From: Planctomycetota bacterium
Lineage (GTDB): Bacteria; Planctomycetota; UBA1135; GCA-002686595
DNA length: 64,000 nucleotides
Assembly: GCA_029259635.1 (NCBI GenBank)
Contig: JAJDEU010000021.1
Span: 1 to 64,000, forward strand
Reading direction: 5' to 3'
Shown: positions 43,982 through 53,533 of the stretch, piece by piece
Layout of the letters: every line of letters begins with the position of its first letter
Numbering within the stretch: the stretch's first letter is position 1
Notes under the pieces: model-generated
What the model was told of the DNA's origin: nothing
Database searches by the model: none
What the model saw: the letters and a program-made list of their open reading frames with translations, nothing else
Program-made: the position numbers and the translations under genes

Positions 43982-44353
43982 GGGTGCAGGGTCGGTCTCC
44001 CAGGGAATCGAGTCAAGGCTTGTTCGGGCAATGCGCTCGATCCCAAGGGCGCTCGGCTGCCCTGACCGGGTCCATCGCCAAATGGTTGCCCGGCTTAAAA
44101 AACCGTGACCTCAAGCCCTCACTTGCTCGTCTTGCCTGCTTCGAGCTTTATGTCCCCACAGAAGGGCACGCGTCGCAGTTCCGCGATCCGCGCTGACGGA
44201 TCGAGTTACTTTCGAAACGGACGCTTCGGTTGATGCAACCAGGACCAGAAGCCGAATCCTCGATGATGGCCTTCATTGGGGGAGTCGTGAGAGTTCGTGT
44301 AGGCTTCTCGGGGCGGTTCCATTCGATGTTCGAGCTATCAGAAATCCGGATCG
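43982..44353. other. Divergent intergenic region
   Basis: Nothing definite is seen in 372 bases between a minus-strand lipoprotein and a plus-strand membrane protein. The part at 44200-44340 is slightly lower in GC and may hold the membrane protein's promoter. Confidence 0.3.
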
Positions 44354-46024
44354 ATGTTGAGTAGCTCGAAGCCTCGAATGGCCGATCCGAACCGCGTTTG
44401 GGTCGGTCTAGCGATCGCGACGGTTCTCTGCGGACTTGTCATTGTCTTGGTTCAAACCGCGTGGTTATGCGACGACGCGTACATCACTTTCCGAACGGTT
44501 GATAATTTTCAATCCGGACACGGATTGACTTGGAATTCCGGCGAGCGAGTTCAGCCCTATACGCATCCGCTCTGGATGCTCCTCGTATTACTGGTAACCG
44601 GAGCGACGGGCGAGCTCTATCACTCGGTACTGGGGTTGGGGATTGTCCTAACCGTGGCGACCGCCGTGGTCGTTATTCGCACTTTCGGAAGGTCGCTCGC
44701 GAGCTTCAGCGTCCTGCTCATCTTCACCTTCTCTCGCGCGTTCATCGACTACTCCACTTCTGGCTTAGAGGATCCGCTCTCCCACTTCCTGCTCGCGTCT
44801 TACCTCTTCCTAGTCCTTCGCTCTAACTGGGATTCCATCGATCGAAAGAGCGTCTTTTGGTTCGCGCTCATCGCCGGCCTTGCCGTCACGACACGCATGG
44901 ACACGGCGTTGCTGTACTTCCCGTCGCTCCTCGCCCTGTTCTGGCGGTACGGCCGACAGCGAACCGTTCTTCCGATACTCGCGGGCTTCGCTCCGTTTAT
45001 CGCCTGGGAAGTCTTCTCCCTGATCTATTACGGCTTCCCCTTTCCGAACAGCGCCTACGCAAAGCTAAACATCGACATTCCGGCCGGTGAGCTCTTTGCC
45101 CGGGGAATGGCCTACCTGGCGGATTCGGTGAGATCGGATCCGTTGACGTGCATCGTGATACTTACGGGCCTGGCGCTGACGTGCTTTAGGAGAGTTCGCG
45201 GCACATTGCTCCTTCGCGGCACATTGCCGCTGGCGATCGGGACGCTGCTCTACATCGGATACGTTGTCCGAGTCGGCGGCGACTTTATGAGCGGGCGAAT
45301 GCTCAGCCTCCCTCTGTGTGCGGCCGCCATTCTCCTCGGGAATTGGATCCATTCCCTTCAAACCTTCAGAGCGGCTTTTGTACCCGCGATAGTGGTCGTC
45401 GTCGGCCTGCTCGCACCTGTTCCAACGACGGTTTCCTCGAAGAATTTTGTCGCCGCTGCGGTGGAGAACGCGGCTCCCTACACGGTCGGGATACTCGATG
45501 AACGAGGGTTTTATTACACCGAGACGGGACTGCTGAGCGAACCTCGATTGGAGTACCGCCGAACGAACGAACACAAGAGCGAGATCTCTCACTCCTGGGC
45601 ACAAGCCGGCCTTGCAGCGCGGTTGGAATCAGTGCCCGTTGTGATCAAGCAGACCGTTGGCTTCTTCGGATACTACGCAGGACCAGAGGTCTACGTTATC
45701 GACAAGCACGCACTGTCGGATCCGCTGCTCGCCCGGGTTCCGCGCATCGTCGGTTCTAAGAAGCGAACCAAGAAATTCTGGAGAGCCGGACACTTCAAGC
45801 GCTACATGCCCGACGGGTACACCGAGACGGTTGGCGATGGCGCCAATTCGATCGAGCCAGCGCAACTCGCTGATTATTACTCCCGTCTCCAACCGATTGT
45901 TCGCGGGCCTCTTTTCACCGGCGAACGTTGGCGAGCGATTTGGAAGTTCAATACCGGAGGGTATGACGAGCTAATGGAGTCCTATGTGAATTGGCTCGAC
46001 GAACGGCATGCGGAGAAGCAGTAG
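44354..46024 (+). CDS. Polytopic membrane glycosyltransferase-like protein
   Basis: This 556-residue protein has about 10 transmembrane helices. The first loop bears DDAYITFRTVDNFQSGHGLTWN, the double-Asp and following motif of GT-C fold enzymes that use polyprenyl-phosphate sugars, such as ArnT/AftB-like arabinofuranosyltransferases. GGDFMSGRMLSLPL is a later family-like loop. The C-terminal about 200 residues are a soluble, periplasm-facing part. The sugar donor and acceptor are unknown. Codon use is a little more AT-rich than the neighbours. Confidence 0.65.
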   Translation: MLSSSKPRMADPNRVWVGLAIATVLCGLVIVLVQTAWLCDDAYITFRTVDNFQSGHGLTWNSGERVQPYTHPLWMLLVLLVTGATGELYHSVLGLGIVLTVATAVVVIRTFGRSLASFSVLLIFTFSRAFIDYSTSGLEDPLSHFLLASYLFLVLRSNWDSIDRKSVFWFALIAGLAVTTRMDTALLYFPSLLALFWRYGRQRTVLPILAGFAPFIAWEVFSLIYYGFPFPNSAYAKLNIDIPAGELFARGMAYLADSVRSDPLTCIVILTGLALTCFRRVRGTLLLRGTLPLAIGTLLYIGYVVRVGGDFMSGRMLSLPLCAAAILLGNWIHSLQTFRAAFVPAIVVVVGLLAPVPTTVSSKNFVAAAVENAAPYTVGILDERGFYYTETGLLSEPRLEYRRTNEHKSEISHSWAQAGLAARLESVPVVIKQTVGFFGYYAGPEVYVIDKHALSDPLLARVPRIVGSKKRTKKFWRAGHFKRYMPDGYTETVGDGANSIEPAQLADYYSRLQPIVRGPLFTGERWRAIWKFNTGGYDELMESYVNWLDERHAEKQ

Positions 46025-46077
46025 GACTAAGCGCGCTCTCCTCTATCCGTTCGCGCAGATCGCTGGCCGACTCGCGA

Positions 46078-48414
46078 CTACCAACTCATTCGTTCGAGCG
46101 GGCTGATGAGCCACTCGCCGGTGCTGCCGAGGGTGTCGTCCGTGACGACTTGAATGAAGAGTTCGAATCCGATGAAGCTCGGATCGTTGGGGATCTCGAC
46201 CGGGATAATGGTCGGTGTGGAGTAGCCGGTGTGGGTGCCGAAGGTGAAGAAGTAGGGGCCACCGACTTCTACGTCGAAACCGAGCGTGGTCGGGACGATT
46301 TTCTGCTTGAGGCCCGCGACGGTGATGTAGGGCCTGCCTTGCGGGCCGCTGACCTCGACGACGGACGGAGAGCCGATGGTGCCCGCGAGCGGGATCCCAG
46401 TCGCCAGGCCGATGAGGCGCTTGGCGGCGTCGAAGACTTGGATCTTTCCGGCGCCGTAGCGCGGGTCTTTACCGACGGGGCCGAGGTCTTCGGCTGTCTC
46501 CTGTAGGGCTTGGGAGATTTGGCGCGGGAGCGCTCGTTCGTTCGCGTCGATGAGCAAGCACATCGCGCCGCCGAGATGGGGAGTGGCCGCGCTGGTTCCT
46601 CCGAACAGGTTGAGGTAGCCGCTGTTTCCGTTCGTCGTCGTGACGTGCGTGTAAGCGCTCACGTCTGGCTTGAGCAAGCCCGGTGAAGCACCCGCGTCGT
46701 AGGGATAGTCCCAAAAACTCGAGTCCTGCGCGTGCGGCCACGGTGAGGAGTAGTTGTTGATGTCTTCCCATCCGGAGGGGCCGATGCCCGAGGTGGGATC
46801 GATCGAGTCGGTGCCCAGAATGATGGCAGCGCAACCGAGCACGGCTCCGAGGCCGCCTTCGGTTTGTAGCGGATGTTTCCAGGGGCCCGGGCAGAGCGCG
46901 GGCGCGGCGATGTTGAAGGGAATCGGGAACGAGAACGTCTGCGAGCCATTGTTGCCCAGAGAGTTCGCGTGGATGATTCCCGCGGCGAGGGAGGCTTCGC
47001 TGGCCTGACGGAAGAGGTGATAGTCGGGCTTGAACGGCCACTTGAAAGAGTGGCTCGAAGTGATGACATCCGCGCCGATGTCGATCGCGTACTGGTAGGC
47101 GGCGAGGGCGGAGCCTTCGCTCGTGATTCGCGCAACAGCCATCGTTGCGCGCGGCGCCATGCCCGTGCTCGTGCCGCTCTGGCTGCCGTTTCCGATGAGG
47201 ATGCCCGCGACGTTCGTTCCGTGCCCACCGTCGTAGGGGTTGTTGTTGTTCTCCGCGAAATTCCAACCCCAAGTGTCATCGATGAAGCCGTTGCCCTCGT
47301 CGTCGATTCCGTTGCCCGGGATCTCGCCGGGGTTGCACCAGATTTGATCCTTCAGGTCGGGATGATCGTTCGCGACACCGCTGTCGATGTTGAGGATCAG
47401 AGTGCCGCGTCCATCGATGCCGAGCGCCCAGAGTTGATCGGCTTGAAGGCCCGCGATGTTGGACTCGACGGGGCCGGCGGGGGCGAAGGTTGCGTCGACA
47501 CGGATGTTGTCGAGGGTGATTCCGGACCTGGGCAATTTATCGAAGGCTCCCCAACGAAAGTCGAGTCGGACGTCGGAGTTCAAGCTCGCGCCCTGGCTGG
47601 TGGCGAATTGAGCGATGTCGAAGTTGTAGGACTGGTAGGGCGAGTTCGCTGGAAACGCGAAGGCTTGCGAAAAAGTCGCTCCATCGAAAGAGACGTACAG
47701 TCCTTGTTGGGCGCCACCATCGCCGAAGGTCTGAGCTTCGAAGCGAAGCGTCGCGGTGGCGGCTCGCGAGAGGTCGATGTGCAGGTCGGCGTTGAGTTGG
47801 ACTCGCGGGCCTGTTGAGTTCCTGCCCATGGCGAGGTGCAAGAGGCCGTCCGCCGGCCCGAAGAGCGCGGTGGTTTGGATGCGACCGTTGGGCACGCTGG
47901 CGATTTCGATCTCCGGCGGAATCACGGCGGACTCGAAGGAGGTTCCAAAGGGCGCTTCCGCGACCGAGAAGGCCGTCGGCGGTTCGATGTCTTGCAGCTC
48001 TTCCGGCAGGAGAATCGGGTCCCACCGAATGCGATCGACTCGGGGCAACTCGGCGATCTGCTCGATGGCGGACTTGGTCGCGGTGAGGCGCATCGAGTTG
48101 ACGGACCACAGTCTTTGTTGAAAGAGGATCTGCCCGGACTCTTCGAGCTCGGCGATCAAGGTGTCCAAGCGCCGTTGGCTCTCGCGAGCGTAATTCTGCA
48201 GCTCGGCCTTCGCGGCGGTCGCGCGATCGCGGCGCTCCAGGTTCTCCATCCGGCGCTGCAGCTCTTGCGCGGGGATCCGATCACTCATCACGACGATGAC
48301 CGGGACGTGCTCGGTTGCCGAAATCTTTTCGAGGTGGTTGGCGAGTCGCTCGGTAGTTCCCGTGGTGGCGAGGGCGGCGAGGAGGAGCGCGGAGTGAAGG
48401 ATCATTGGATGCAA
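46078..48414 (-). CDS. Secreted subtilisin-like serine protease (S8) with inserted beta-sandwich
   Basis: This 778-residue protease has a signal peptide (ILHSALLLAALATTGTTE) and a helical, charged propeptide (LERRDRATAAKAELQNYARESQR). A beta-sandwich-like segment (ATATLRFEAQTFGDGGAQQGLYVSFDG) lies before the catalytic domain. The catalytic triad is the Asp of LNIDSGVANDHPDL, the His of GGHGTNVAGIL and the Ser of GGTSAATPHLGG. It should degrade extracellular proteins. A short C-terminal domain ends with GFELFIQVV. The gene is convergent with the ArnT-like gene. Confidence 0.85.
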   Translation of the reverse strand: MHPMILHSALLLAALATTGTTERLANHLEKISATEHVPVIVVMSDRIPAQELQRRMENLERRDRATAAKAELQNYARESQRRLDTLIAELEESGQILFQQRLWSVNSMRLTATKSAIEQIAELPRVDRIRWDPILLPEELQDIEPPTAFSVAEAPFGTSFESAVIPPEIEIASVPNGRIQTTALFGPADGLLHLAMGRNSTGPRVQLNADLHIDLSRAATATLRFEAQTFGDGGAQQGLYVSFDGATFSQAFAFPANSPYQSYNFDIAQFATSQGASLNSDVRLDFRWGAFDKLPRSGITLDNIRVDATFAPAGPVESNIAGLQADQLWALGIDGRGTLILNIDSGVANDHPDLKDQIWCNPGEIPGNGIDDEGNGFIDDTWGWNFAENNNNPYDGGHGTNVAGILIGNGSQSGTSTGMAPRATMAVARITSEGSALAAYQYAIDIGADVITSSHSFKWPFKPDYHLFRQASEASLAAGIIHANSLGNNGSQTFSFPIPFNIAAPALCPGPWKHPLQTEGGLGAVLGCAAIILGTDSIDPTSGIGPSGWEDINNYSSPWPHAQDSSFWDYPYDAGASPGLLKPDVSAYTHVTTTNGNSGYLNLFGGTSAATPHLGGAMCLLIDANERALPRQISQALQETAEDLGPVGKDPRYGAGKIQVFDAAKRLIGLATGIPLAGTIGSPSVVEVSGPQGRPYITVAGLKQKIVPTTLGFDVEVGGPYFFTFGTHTGYSTPTIIPVEIPNDPSFIGFELFIQVVTDDTLGSTGEWLISPLERMSW

Positions 48415-48775
48415 GTGGTCGCGGTTGGACGGTCGTTCCCCATGATAGACGAAGCGGCGAAATCGGTCTGATCCGCAGCATCGGGCCGGTTTAGGGCATT
48501 CCCAGAGTGCTGTGCCCCCCGATTGGCGGCTTCAGAGAGCATCTTCCCTGGGCGAGTGCGGTCCCGGTTCAAGGGAGATCCGTCGAAGAAGTAAACCACC
48601 CCGGGCGCTCCTGGGTCGCCGAATTCCGACTATTAAGAGGGACCTCTTTAGGCGCAGCTCGGGCGGCCTGTGTTCCGGAATTCTTAGTTTAGGCCAGGGG
48701 GCTTTTCGAGAATCATAAGGGCCGCCTATTTTGCGGGTCGAGGCCCGAACAGCGTGGGATAGACTCCTCCGGGTA
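48415..48775. other. Divergent intergenic region
   Basis: These 361 bases lie between the protease and the LtaS-like gene. No gene is recognised. The frame of the latter is open from a TTG at 48731, 15 codons before the chosen ATG. Confidence 0.3.
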
Positions 48776-51193
48776 ATGCTTCGATCAAAGGGAAATACGG
48801 GCTCGATCACGGGCAAGGGTTGGGTCTTGTGCGCTCTCTGGATCACGGTGCTCTTGTGCGGAGCTCATCTTTCGATGCTCTTTGGCCGGGACTACTTCCT
48901 GTCCAACATGGACCTGGATTTCGCGCTCTGGAGCTTGGGCAAAGCCGCAAAGGCTACCTTGGTCGCAGCGCTGATTACCGCTTTCGTCGCATCCGTTCTC
49001 AGAGACATTTCACGCCGAGCGCCGGCTCTCCTGCGAGCCCTCGTCTCACTCCTGACTGTCGTGCTCTTCGCGGCGTGCATTGCGGGAATCGGCTTTGAGC
49101 CAGCCGCGAATATTCCCGAGATAGGGCTCGAGAACGGTTTTCGAGGTTGGCTCGCGATAGGCACCGTCGCGCTCTTACTTGCACTGGCACAGATGTTCTT
49201 CTCGCGCAAACAACGAAAGCCCATCACCGGAATAACTCTCGCGATCCCAACTTTCGCGCTACTCGGCGGCTTTGCGCTTCTCGCATCGTTTGGGGTTCCG
49301 CAAATTCAAGTGCGCGAGGTCGTTCGATCACTGCTCACAAAGCCGACGCCCTGGATTGTGGTTTCCGAAGGCAAATCGGGCCCTGTTCGCGCGGGAGTGA
49401 TTTCTCCTTTGAAGGATTGGAGCGGCACAACTGGCGAGCGTTCGACCCTGATCATTCCGCCCGGCGGCGAGGTCTCCTACGAAGTCACCGAAGAGGACGG
49501 TTACGTTCTGTTTGAAACGGCCATCGCGGTCAATCAGCACTTCGGCGGCAAGGTGAGCAGTTCCTGGGAGGAGGTTCGCTTTAACTTCGAAGTGCGCGTG
49601 GATGGCGAGGTCGTGTCGAACGAGGTGCTCCGCTGGGGCAAGAAGGGCATCGGTGGTGACTTCGGATGGCGCGAGCTGGGGGGGCGAGCGGGGATCGCCT
49701 TGCGGCCGGGCAATGTGGTGAGCCTGCTCACTTCAGTCGAGTCCGTCCCGCCGGACCCGCGAGCGCAATTACTCAAGTGGCGAACCGGTTTTTCAGATCC
49801 GGTCTTGGTGCGCTACAGCGAGCGCGAGCGCGTCGCGTCGAGTCCCGACAACCCCAACATCGTCTTGGTCGTCATGGATACTCTGCGGCGAGATCGAATC
49901 GGCTGCTACGGCTACGAGAAGGACACGACTCCCAACCTCGACCGACTAGCCTCACGCGGGACACTATACGAGCGCGCGCACTCGACCTCGAGTTGGACTT
50001 GGCCTTCGACCGCTTCCATCTTGACAGGCATGACGCCCGAGCGGCACGGCGTGATCGACAACAGTTCATGTCACCTCGCTCGAGACTACGATGTCCTGGC
50101 GGAAGCGCTCCAACGCCAGAACTACACGACGGCGGCCTTTTCGGGAAACCCTCTGATTTCGCCTTCCAAGCAATTCGATCAAGGCTTTGAAACCTTCTTT
50201 GGCGGGGGGGGTATTTTCTACAAGTCTCGTCGCTTCATTCCCGAAGCTATTGAGTGGATGAAGGCCAACGCGGGGAATCGCTTTTTCCTCTACCTGCACA
50301 TGGTAGATCCGCATCACCCGCACCAGCCGATGAAGGCCGCACGCGATCAATTCGTGATGACCAAGCCGCCGAAGGGCTACAATGCGGGCACTTACCCGGC
50401 GCAGTCTTTTGCTCTCCTGGGGGGAAAAGCGATTGTGCGAGGCGGAGGCTGGGACACGACCCGCGTCGTTCCGCTAGCGGAACAAGAGCGCCTCTCAAAT
50501 ATCTACGATGCTTGTGTGGCTACGGGCGATTATTGGTTTGGAGAGGTCTTAAACGCGCTGGACGAGTTCGGGCTAGAGGACGAGACGATCGTCGCCTTCA
50601 CGTCCGATCACGGCGAAGAATTCTTCGACCACGGCATGATGACGCACGGGCATTCCGTCTTTCGCGAGTTGGTCGACGTGCCCTTGGTTCTGGCGGGCCC
50701 GGGAATTCCCGGCGGCGTTCGGTCGGACGCGCTTGTGTCCAATCGTCATCTCGGAACGACCCTTGCTCAGCTTGGAAACTCGGCGATTCGCGGCGTTGAG
50801 AGCGCGATCGACTTGGCGCGACCGAATGATTTGGTGGTGCAGCCGATCGGATACAGCACCGAACAGGGCTGGTGGAATACCTGGCACCGCACACCGATTT
50901 GGGGATTACGCGATGGGCGATGGAACTTGCATTTAGCCCCAGTCGCCGGCGCTTTTGGTGGTTCGACGCCGACGGAAGGCGGAGAATTTCGATTGTTCGA
51001 TATGGAGTCGGACCCCAAACAACTCCGCAACTTGGCGGACGAGCAACCCGAACGAGTTGCGGCAATGATCGAGCGCTTGAATGAACGCGTTCGTTCCGAA
51101 AAGGCGCTCCGAACCTCGCTGTCCATTGGAGCGGGGGAGGAGACGATCGAGATGCTTCAGGGGATCGGTTACATCGAGAGCGAAGAGGACTAG
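48776..51193 (+). CDS. Membrane sulfatase-fold enzyme, LtaS-like with Thr at the nucleophile
   Basis: This 805-residue protein (ATG 48776; a TTG at 48731 adds 15 residues) begins with about five transmembrane helices (WVLCALWITVLLCGAHLSML, ... LLTVVLFAACIAGIGF). A beta-rich linker and an extracellular alkaline-phosphatase/sulfatase domain follow. The metal site is NIVLVVMDTLRRDRIGCYGY, then TPNLDRLASRGT and FTSDHGEEFFDHGM. At the position of the formylglycine Cys (C-x-P-S-R), the sequence is TWPST, so the nucleophile would be Thr, as in LtaS/EptA-type phospho-group transferases. The layout of five helices plus a sulfatase domain is that of LtaS. It may transfer phosphoglycerol or a similar group onto a surface polymer; inference. 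Confidence 0.72.
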   Translation: MLRSKGNTGSITGKGWVLCALWITVLLCGAHLSMLFGRDYFLSNMDLDFALWSLGKAAKATLVAALITAFVASVLRDISRRAPALLRALVSLLTVVLFAACIAGIGFEPAANIPEIGLENGFRGWLAIGTVALLLALAQMFFSRKQRKPITGITLAIPTFALLGGFALLASFGVPQIQVREVVRSLLTKPTPWIVVSEGKSGPVRAGVISPLKDWSGTTGERSTLIIPPGGEVSYEVTEEDGYVLFETAIAVNQHFGGKVSSSWEEVRFNFEVRVDGEVVSNEVLRWGKKGIGGDFGWRELGGRAGIALRPGNVVSLLTSVESVPPDPRAQLLKWRTGFSDPVLVRYSERERVASSPDNPNIVLVVMDTLRRDRIGCYGYEKDTTPNLDRLASRGTLYERAHSTSSWTWPSTASILTGMTPERHGVIDNSSCHLARDYDVLAEALQRQNYTTAAFSGNPLISPSKQFDQGFETFFGGGGIFYKSRRFIPEAIEWMKANAGNRFFLYLHMVDPHHPHQPMKAARDQFVMTKPPKGYNAGTYPAQSFALLGGKAIVRGGGWDTTRVVPLAEQERLSNIYDACVATGDYWFGEVLNALDEFGLEDETIVAFTSDHGEEFFDHGMMTHGHSVFRELVDVPLVLAGPGIPGGVRSDALVSNRHLGTTLAQLGNSAIRGVESAIDLARPNDLVVQPIGYSTEQGWWNTWHRTPIWGLRDGRWNLHLAPVAGAFGGSTPTEGGEFRLFDMESDPKQLRNLADEQPERVAAMIERLNERVRSEKALRTSLSIGAGEETIEMLQGIGYIESEED

Positions 51194-51316
51194 CCTTTCG
51201 CAGTTCGATGGACGATCCCGGCGATGGGAAGCTCGCCGACGCGCCCTGTTATCGGGCGCGCGTTTTTGGTTCGATCTTCCTGCGAAGGAGTCCATGCCGG
51301 CACGGGGGAGCGGCAT

Positions 51317-51691
51317 ATGCGGACTCGAGTCTGGTGCTCCCCGATCTCCGATCTTCCCAGAGAGACCTGCCGCCTCATGCCTCTTCGAATGTTCAAGCTC
51401 AAGCCGGGGGAGAGGACGATCTACCTCGTGTCCGTTCCCGGAAGAGTTACCGACTCGCCGATCGCGCTCGTGGCGAGTCGTCCTCAAGAAGGACTCAGCT
51501 TGGAGTTGGAGCTCCGACTGACGGGTGCCGACTGCGAGGAACTCGCGCCGGGACGCGTGCCTCTCGCCAGCGGCTATCTGGCCGTGATTCAAGAGGTCGA
51601 AAGACAGCTCGTTCAGGTCGTCGAAGAGGGACAAGGGGGCGACGTTTGGTTCGAGCTCTTGCCCCATACGGAGCTCGAGCGCCACTCCTAA
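51317..51691 (+). CDS. Small hypothetical protein
   Basis: This 124-residue protein (ATG 51317, SD GGGGAG) shows no recognised family. It has a likely beta-strand core (FKLKPGERTIYLVSVPGRVTDSPIALVASRPQ, then LSLELELRLTG) and an acidic tail. The ATG at 51377 is an alternative. It lies 124 bp after the LtaS-like gene on the same strand and before the cytochrome-like lipoprotein. Confidence 0.5.
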   Translation: MRTRVWCSPISDLPRETCRLMPLRMFKLKPGERTIYLVSVPGRVTDSPIALVASRPQEGLSLELELRLTGADCEELAPGRVPLASGYLAVIQEVERQLVQVVEEGQGGDVWFELLPHTELERHS

Positions 51692-51843
51692 GCGTCGCCA
51701 ACCTCTCGCGGTGGCCGCTTCTTCTCGCGCCCACCCGCCAACTTCGAATTCGACCCGTGCGTACTGGCGACCCTTGGTATCGTGTGGCCCAGCCTCCGCG
51801 AACGCCCCAACCGCCCGACTCTTCGAACGTCAGCTCTACCCCG

Positions 51844-52278
51844 ATGGCCCGTCTCCTAACCGCGCTTTTTTTGATCCTCGCTATCAGTGCGTGCGACTCT
51901 GCTGGTGACGATTTGGGCGGAGAGGCGGATGCTGGCGTCCACCAGTTTCAGCTGCTCGACGCGATGTTGCAGATCGAGCTCTCCTATCGAGCGATCGAAC
52001 CCAACCTTCGAGACACGTCGGCCTTGGCCGAGACTGGCAGAGCCGCATCCGAGGTCTTGGCCTGGTCCGACGATCCCACCTTCGATTCGTTTGTCGAAAC
52101 CGACCGCTTCTACTCCGATGCCGCCGCCTTCCTGGCACTTCGCGACGAGATGAAGGCCGGCGCGCAACGGGTACTGGACGCGACCGAATCCGAAGACCTC
52201 GACGAGGTGCGCGAGGGTTTCATCGATCTGAAGCAGAGCTGCATTCGTTGCCACAAGCGCTACTCGCCGAGCTTCTAG
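51844..52278 (+). CDS. Cytochrome c'-like lipoprotein
   Basis: This 144-residue lipoprotein has a signal and lipobox (LTALFLILAISAC). The mature part is helical, and a single heme-binding CIRCH occurs near the C-terminus (CIRCHKRYSPSF). A heme attachment site at the C-terminal end of a four-helix bundle is the pattern of class II cytochromes c'. It should act outside the inner membrane as an electron carrier or gas-binding protein. It is 13 bp before deoB, with which it may be co-transcribed, but the functions do not obviously connect. Confidence 0.7.
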   Translation: MARLLTALFLILAISACDSAGDDLGGEADAGVHQFQLLDAMLQIELSYRAIEPNLRDTSALAETGRAASEVLAWSDDPTFDSFVETDRFYSDAAAFLALRDEMKAGAQRVLDATESEDLDEVREGFIDLKQSCIRCHKRYSPSF

Positions 52279-52291
52279 AGGGACGGCCGTC

Positions 52292-53455
52292 GTGAGTCGG
52301 CGAGTCTTTTTGATCGTGCTCGACTCGCTCGGCGTCGGCGCCTTGCCCGACGCGGCCGAATTCGGCGACGAGGGAGCACACACTCTCGATCATTTGATCG
52401 GGGCTGCTGGAGGAATCGACGTTCCGCGCCTCACCGAGCTGGGGCTCGGCAACATCGAAGGAGTGAGCGCGATCCCCGCCGTTCGGAACCCGGTCGCTGC
52501 GTTCGGCCGCTGTGCCGAGCGCTCGCCCGGCAAAGACACCTCGACCGGTCACTTCGAGATGATGGGCTGCATTCTCGATCAACGCTTTCCGACCTACCCC
52601 GACGGTTTTCCGGCGACGCTCATCGAGGAGTTCTGCCGCCACGCGGACCTGCCCGGCGTTCTTGAGAACAGGCCCGCGTCCGGCACGGAAGTGATCGAGC
52701 GCCTCGGCGCCGAGCACCTGGCCACCGGCAAACCGATCGTCTACACCAGCGCGGACAGCGTCTTCCAAATTGCCGCCCACGCCGAACACTTCGGACTCGA
52801 GCGGCTCTATCGCGCTTGCGAAGTCGCCCGCGAGCTCACGCGCCCGCTCGGCCTCGGCCGCGTCATCGCGCGACCCTTTATCGGCGAGATCGGGGCTTTT
52901 GAGCGCACCTACGACCGCCGCGACTACTCTCTCGAGCCGCCCGCCGAAACATCGCTCGACCGCTTGAAAGCCGCCGGCCACCAAGTCGTCGGGGTCGGCA
53001 AGATCTCCGATATCTTCGCCGGTCGGGGCATCACCCGCTCCATCCATACCGAAGGCAATCGCGACGGGATGCAAGCCACCATCGCGGAAGCGCGCACGCT
53101 CGACGCCGGCCTTGTGTTCGTCAACCTCGTCGATTTCGACATGCTCTTCGGGCATCGTCGAGACGCGAAGGGCTATGCCGAAGCCCTCGAGCACTTCGAC
53201 GAAGACTTACGCGCGCTCGAACTCGAGCTGCGTGCAGACGATGTGGTCATCCTCACCGCAGACCACGGGAACGACCCGACGCACACGGCGACCACGGACC
53301 ACACGCGTGAGTACGTTCCGGTGCTCGCCTACTCGCCCGACTCTTCGTGGTCGAGAGCGCTGGGGACACGCGAGAGCTTCGCCGATATCGGAGCAACCGT
53401 CGAAGCTCTCATGGGCCTCGACCACGCCGGTCCGGGCCTCTCGTTCGCGCCGTAG
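52292..53455 (+). CDS. deoB: Phosphopentomutase
   Basis: DeoB interconverts ribose-1-phosphate and ribose-5-phosphate (and the deoxy forms) in nucleoside salvage. This 387-residue enzyme starts at GTG 52292, with RVFLIVLDSLGVGALPDA at the metal-site start. GKDTSTGHFEMMG and GVGKISDIFAGRGI are family motifs. DVVILTADHGNDPTHTATTDHTREYVPVLAYSP is the characteristic C-terminal metal site. Length and motifs match typical DeoB. It is last in the plus-strand run before the convergent FG-GAP gene. Confidence 0.9.
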   Translation: MSRRVFLIVLDSLGVGALPDAAEFGDEGAHTLDHLIGAAGGIDVPRLTELGLGNIEGVSAIPAVRNPVAAFGRCAERSPGKDTSTGHFEMMGCILDQRFPTYPDGFPATLIEEFCRHADLPGVLENRPASGTEVIERLGAEHLATGKPIVYTSADSVFQIAAHAEHFGLERLYRACEVARELTRPLGLGRVIARPFIGEIGAFERTYDRRDYSLEPPAETSLDRLKAAGHQVVGVGKISDIFAGRGITRSIHTEGNRDGMQATIAEARTLDAGLVFVNLVDFDMLFGHRRDAKGYAEALEHFDEDLRALELELRADDVVILTADHGNDPTHTATTDHTREYVPVLAYSPDSSWSRALGTRESFADIGATVEALMGLDHAGPGLSFAP

Positions 53456-53533
53456 TGACGGCGCGAACTCTAACGCAACCTCATTGAGTCTGGATCGAGT
53501 TCAGGTTGTTGGATTGCCCGAAGAGTAGAGGCT

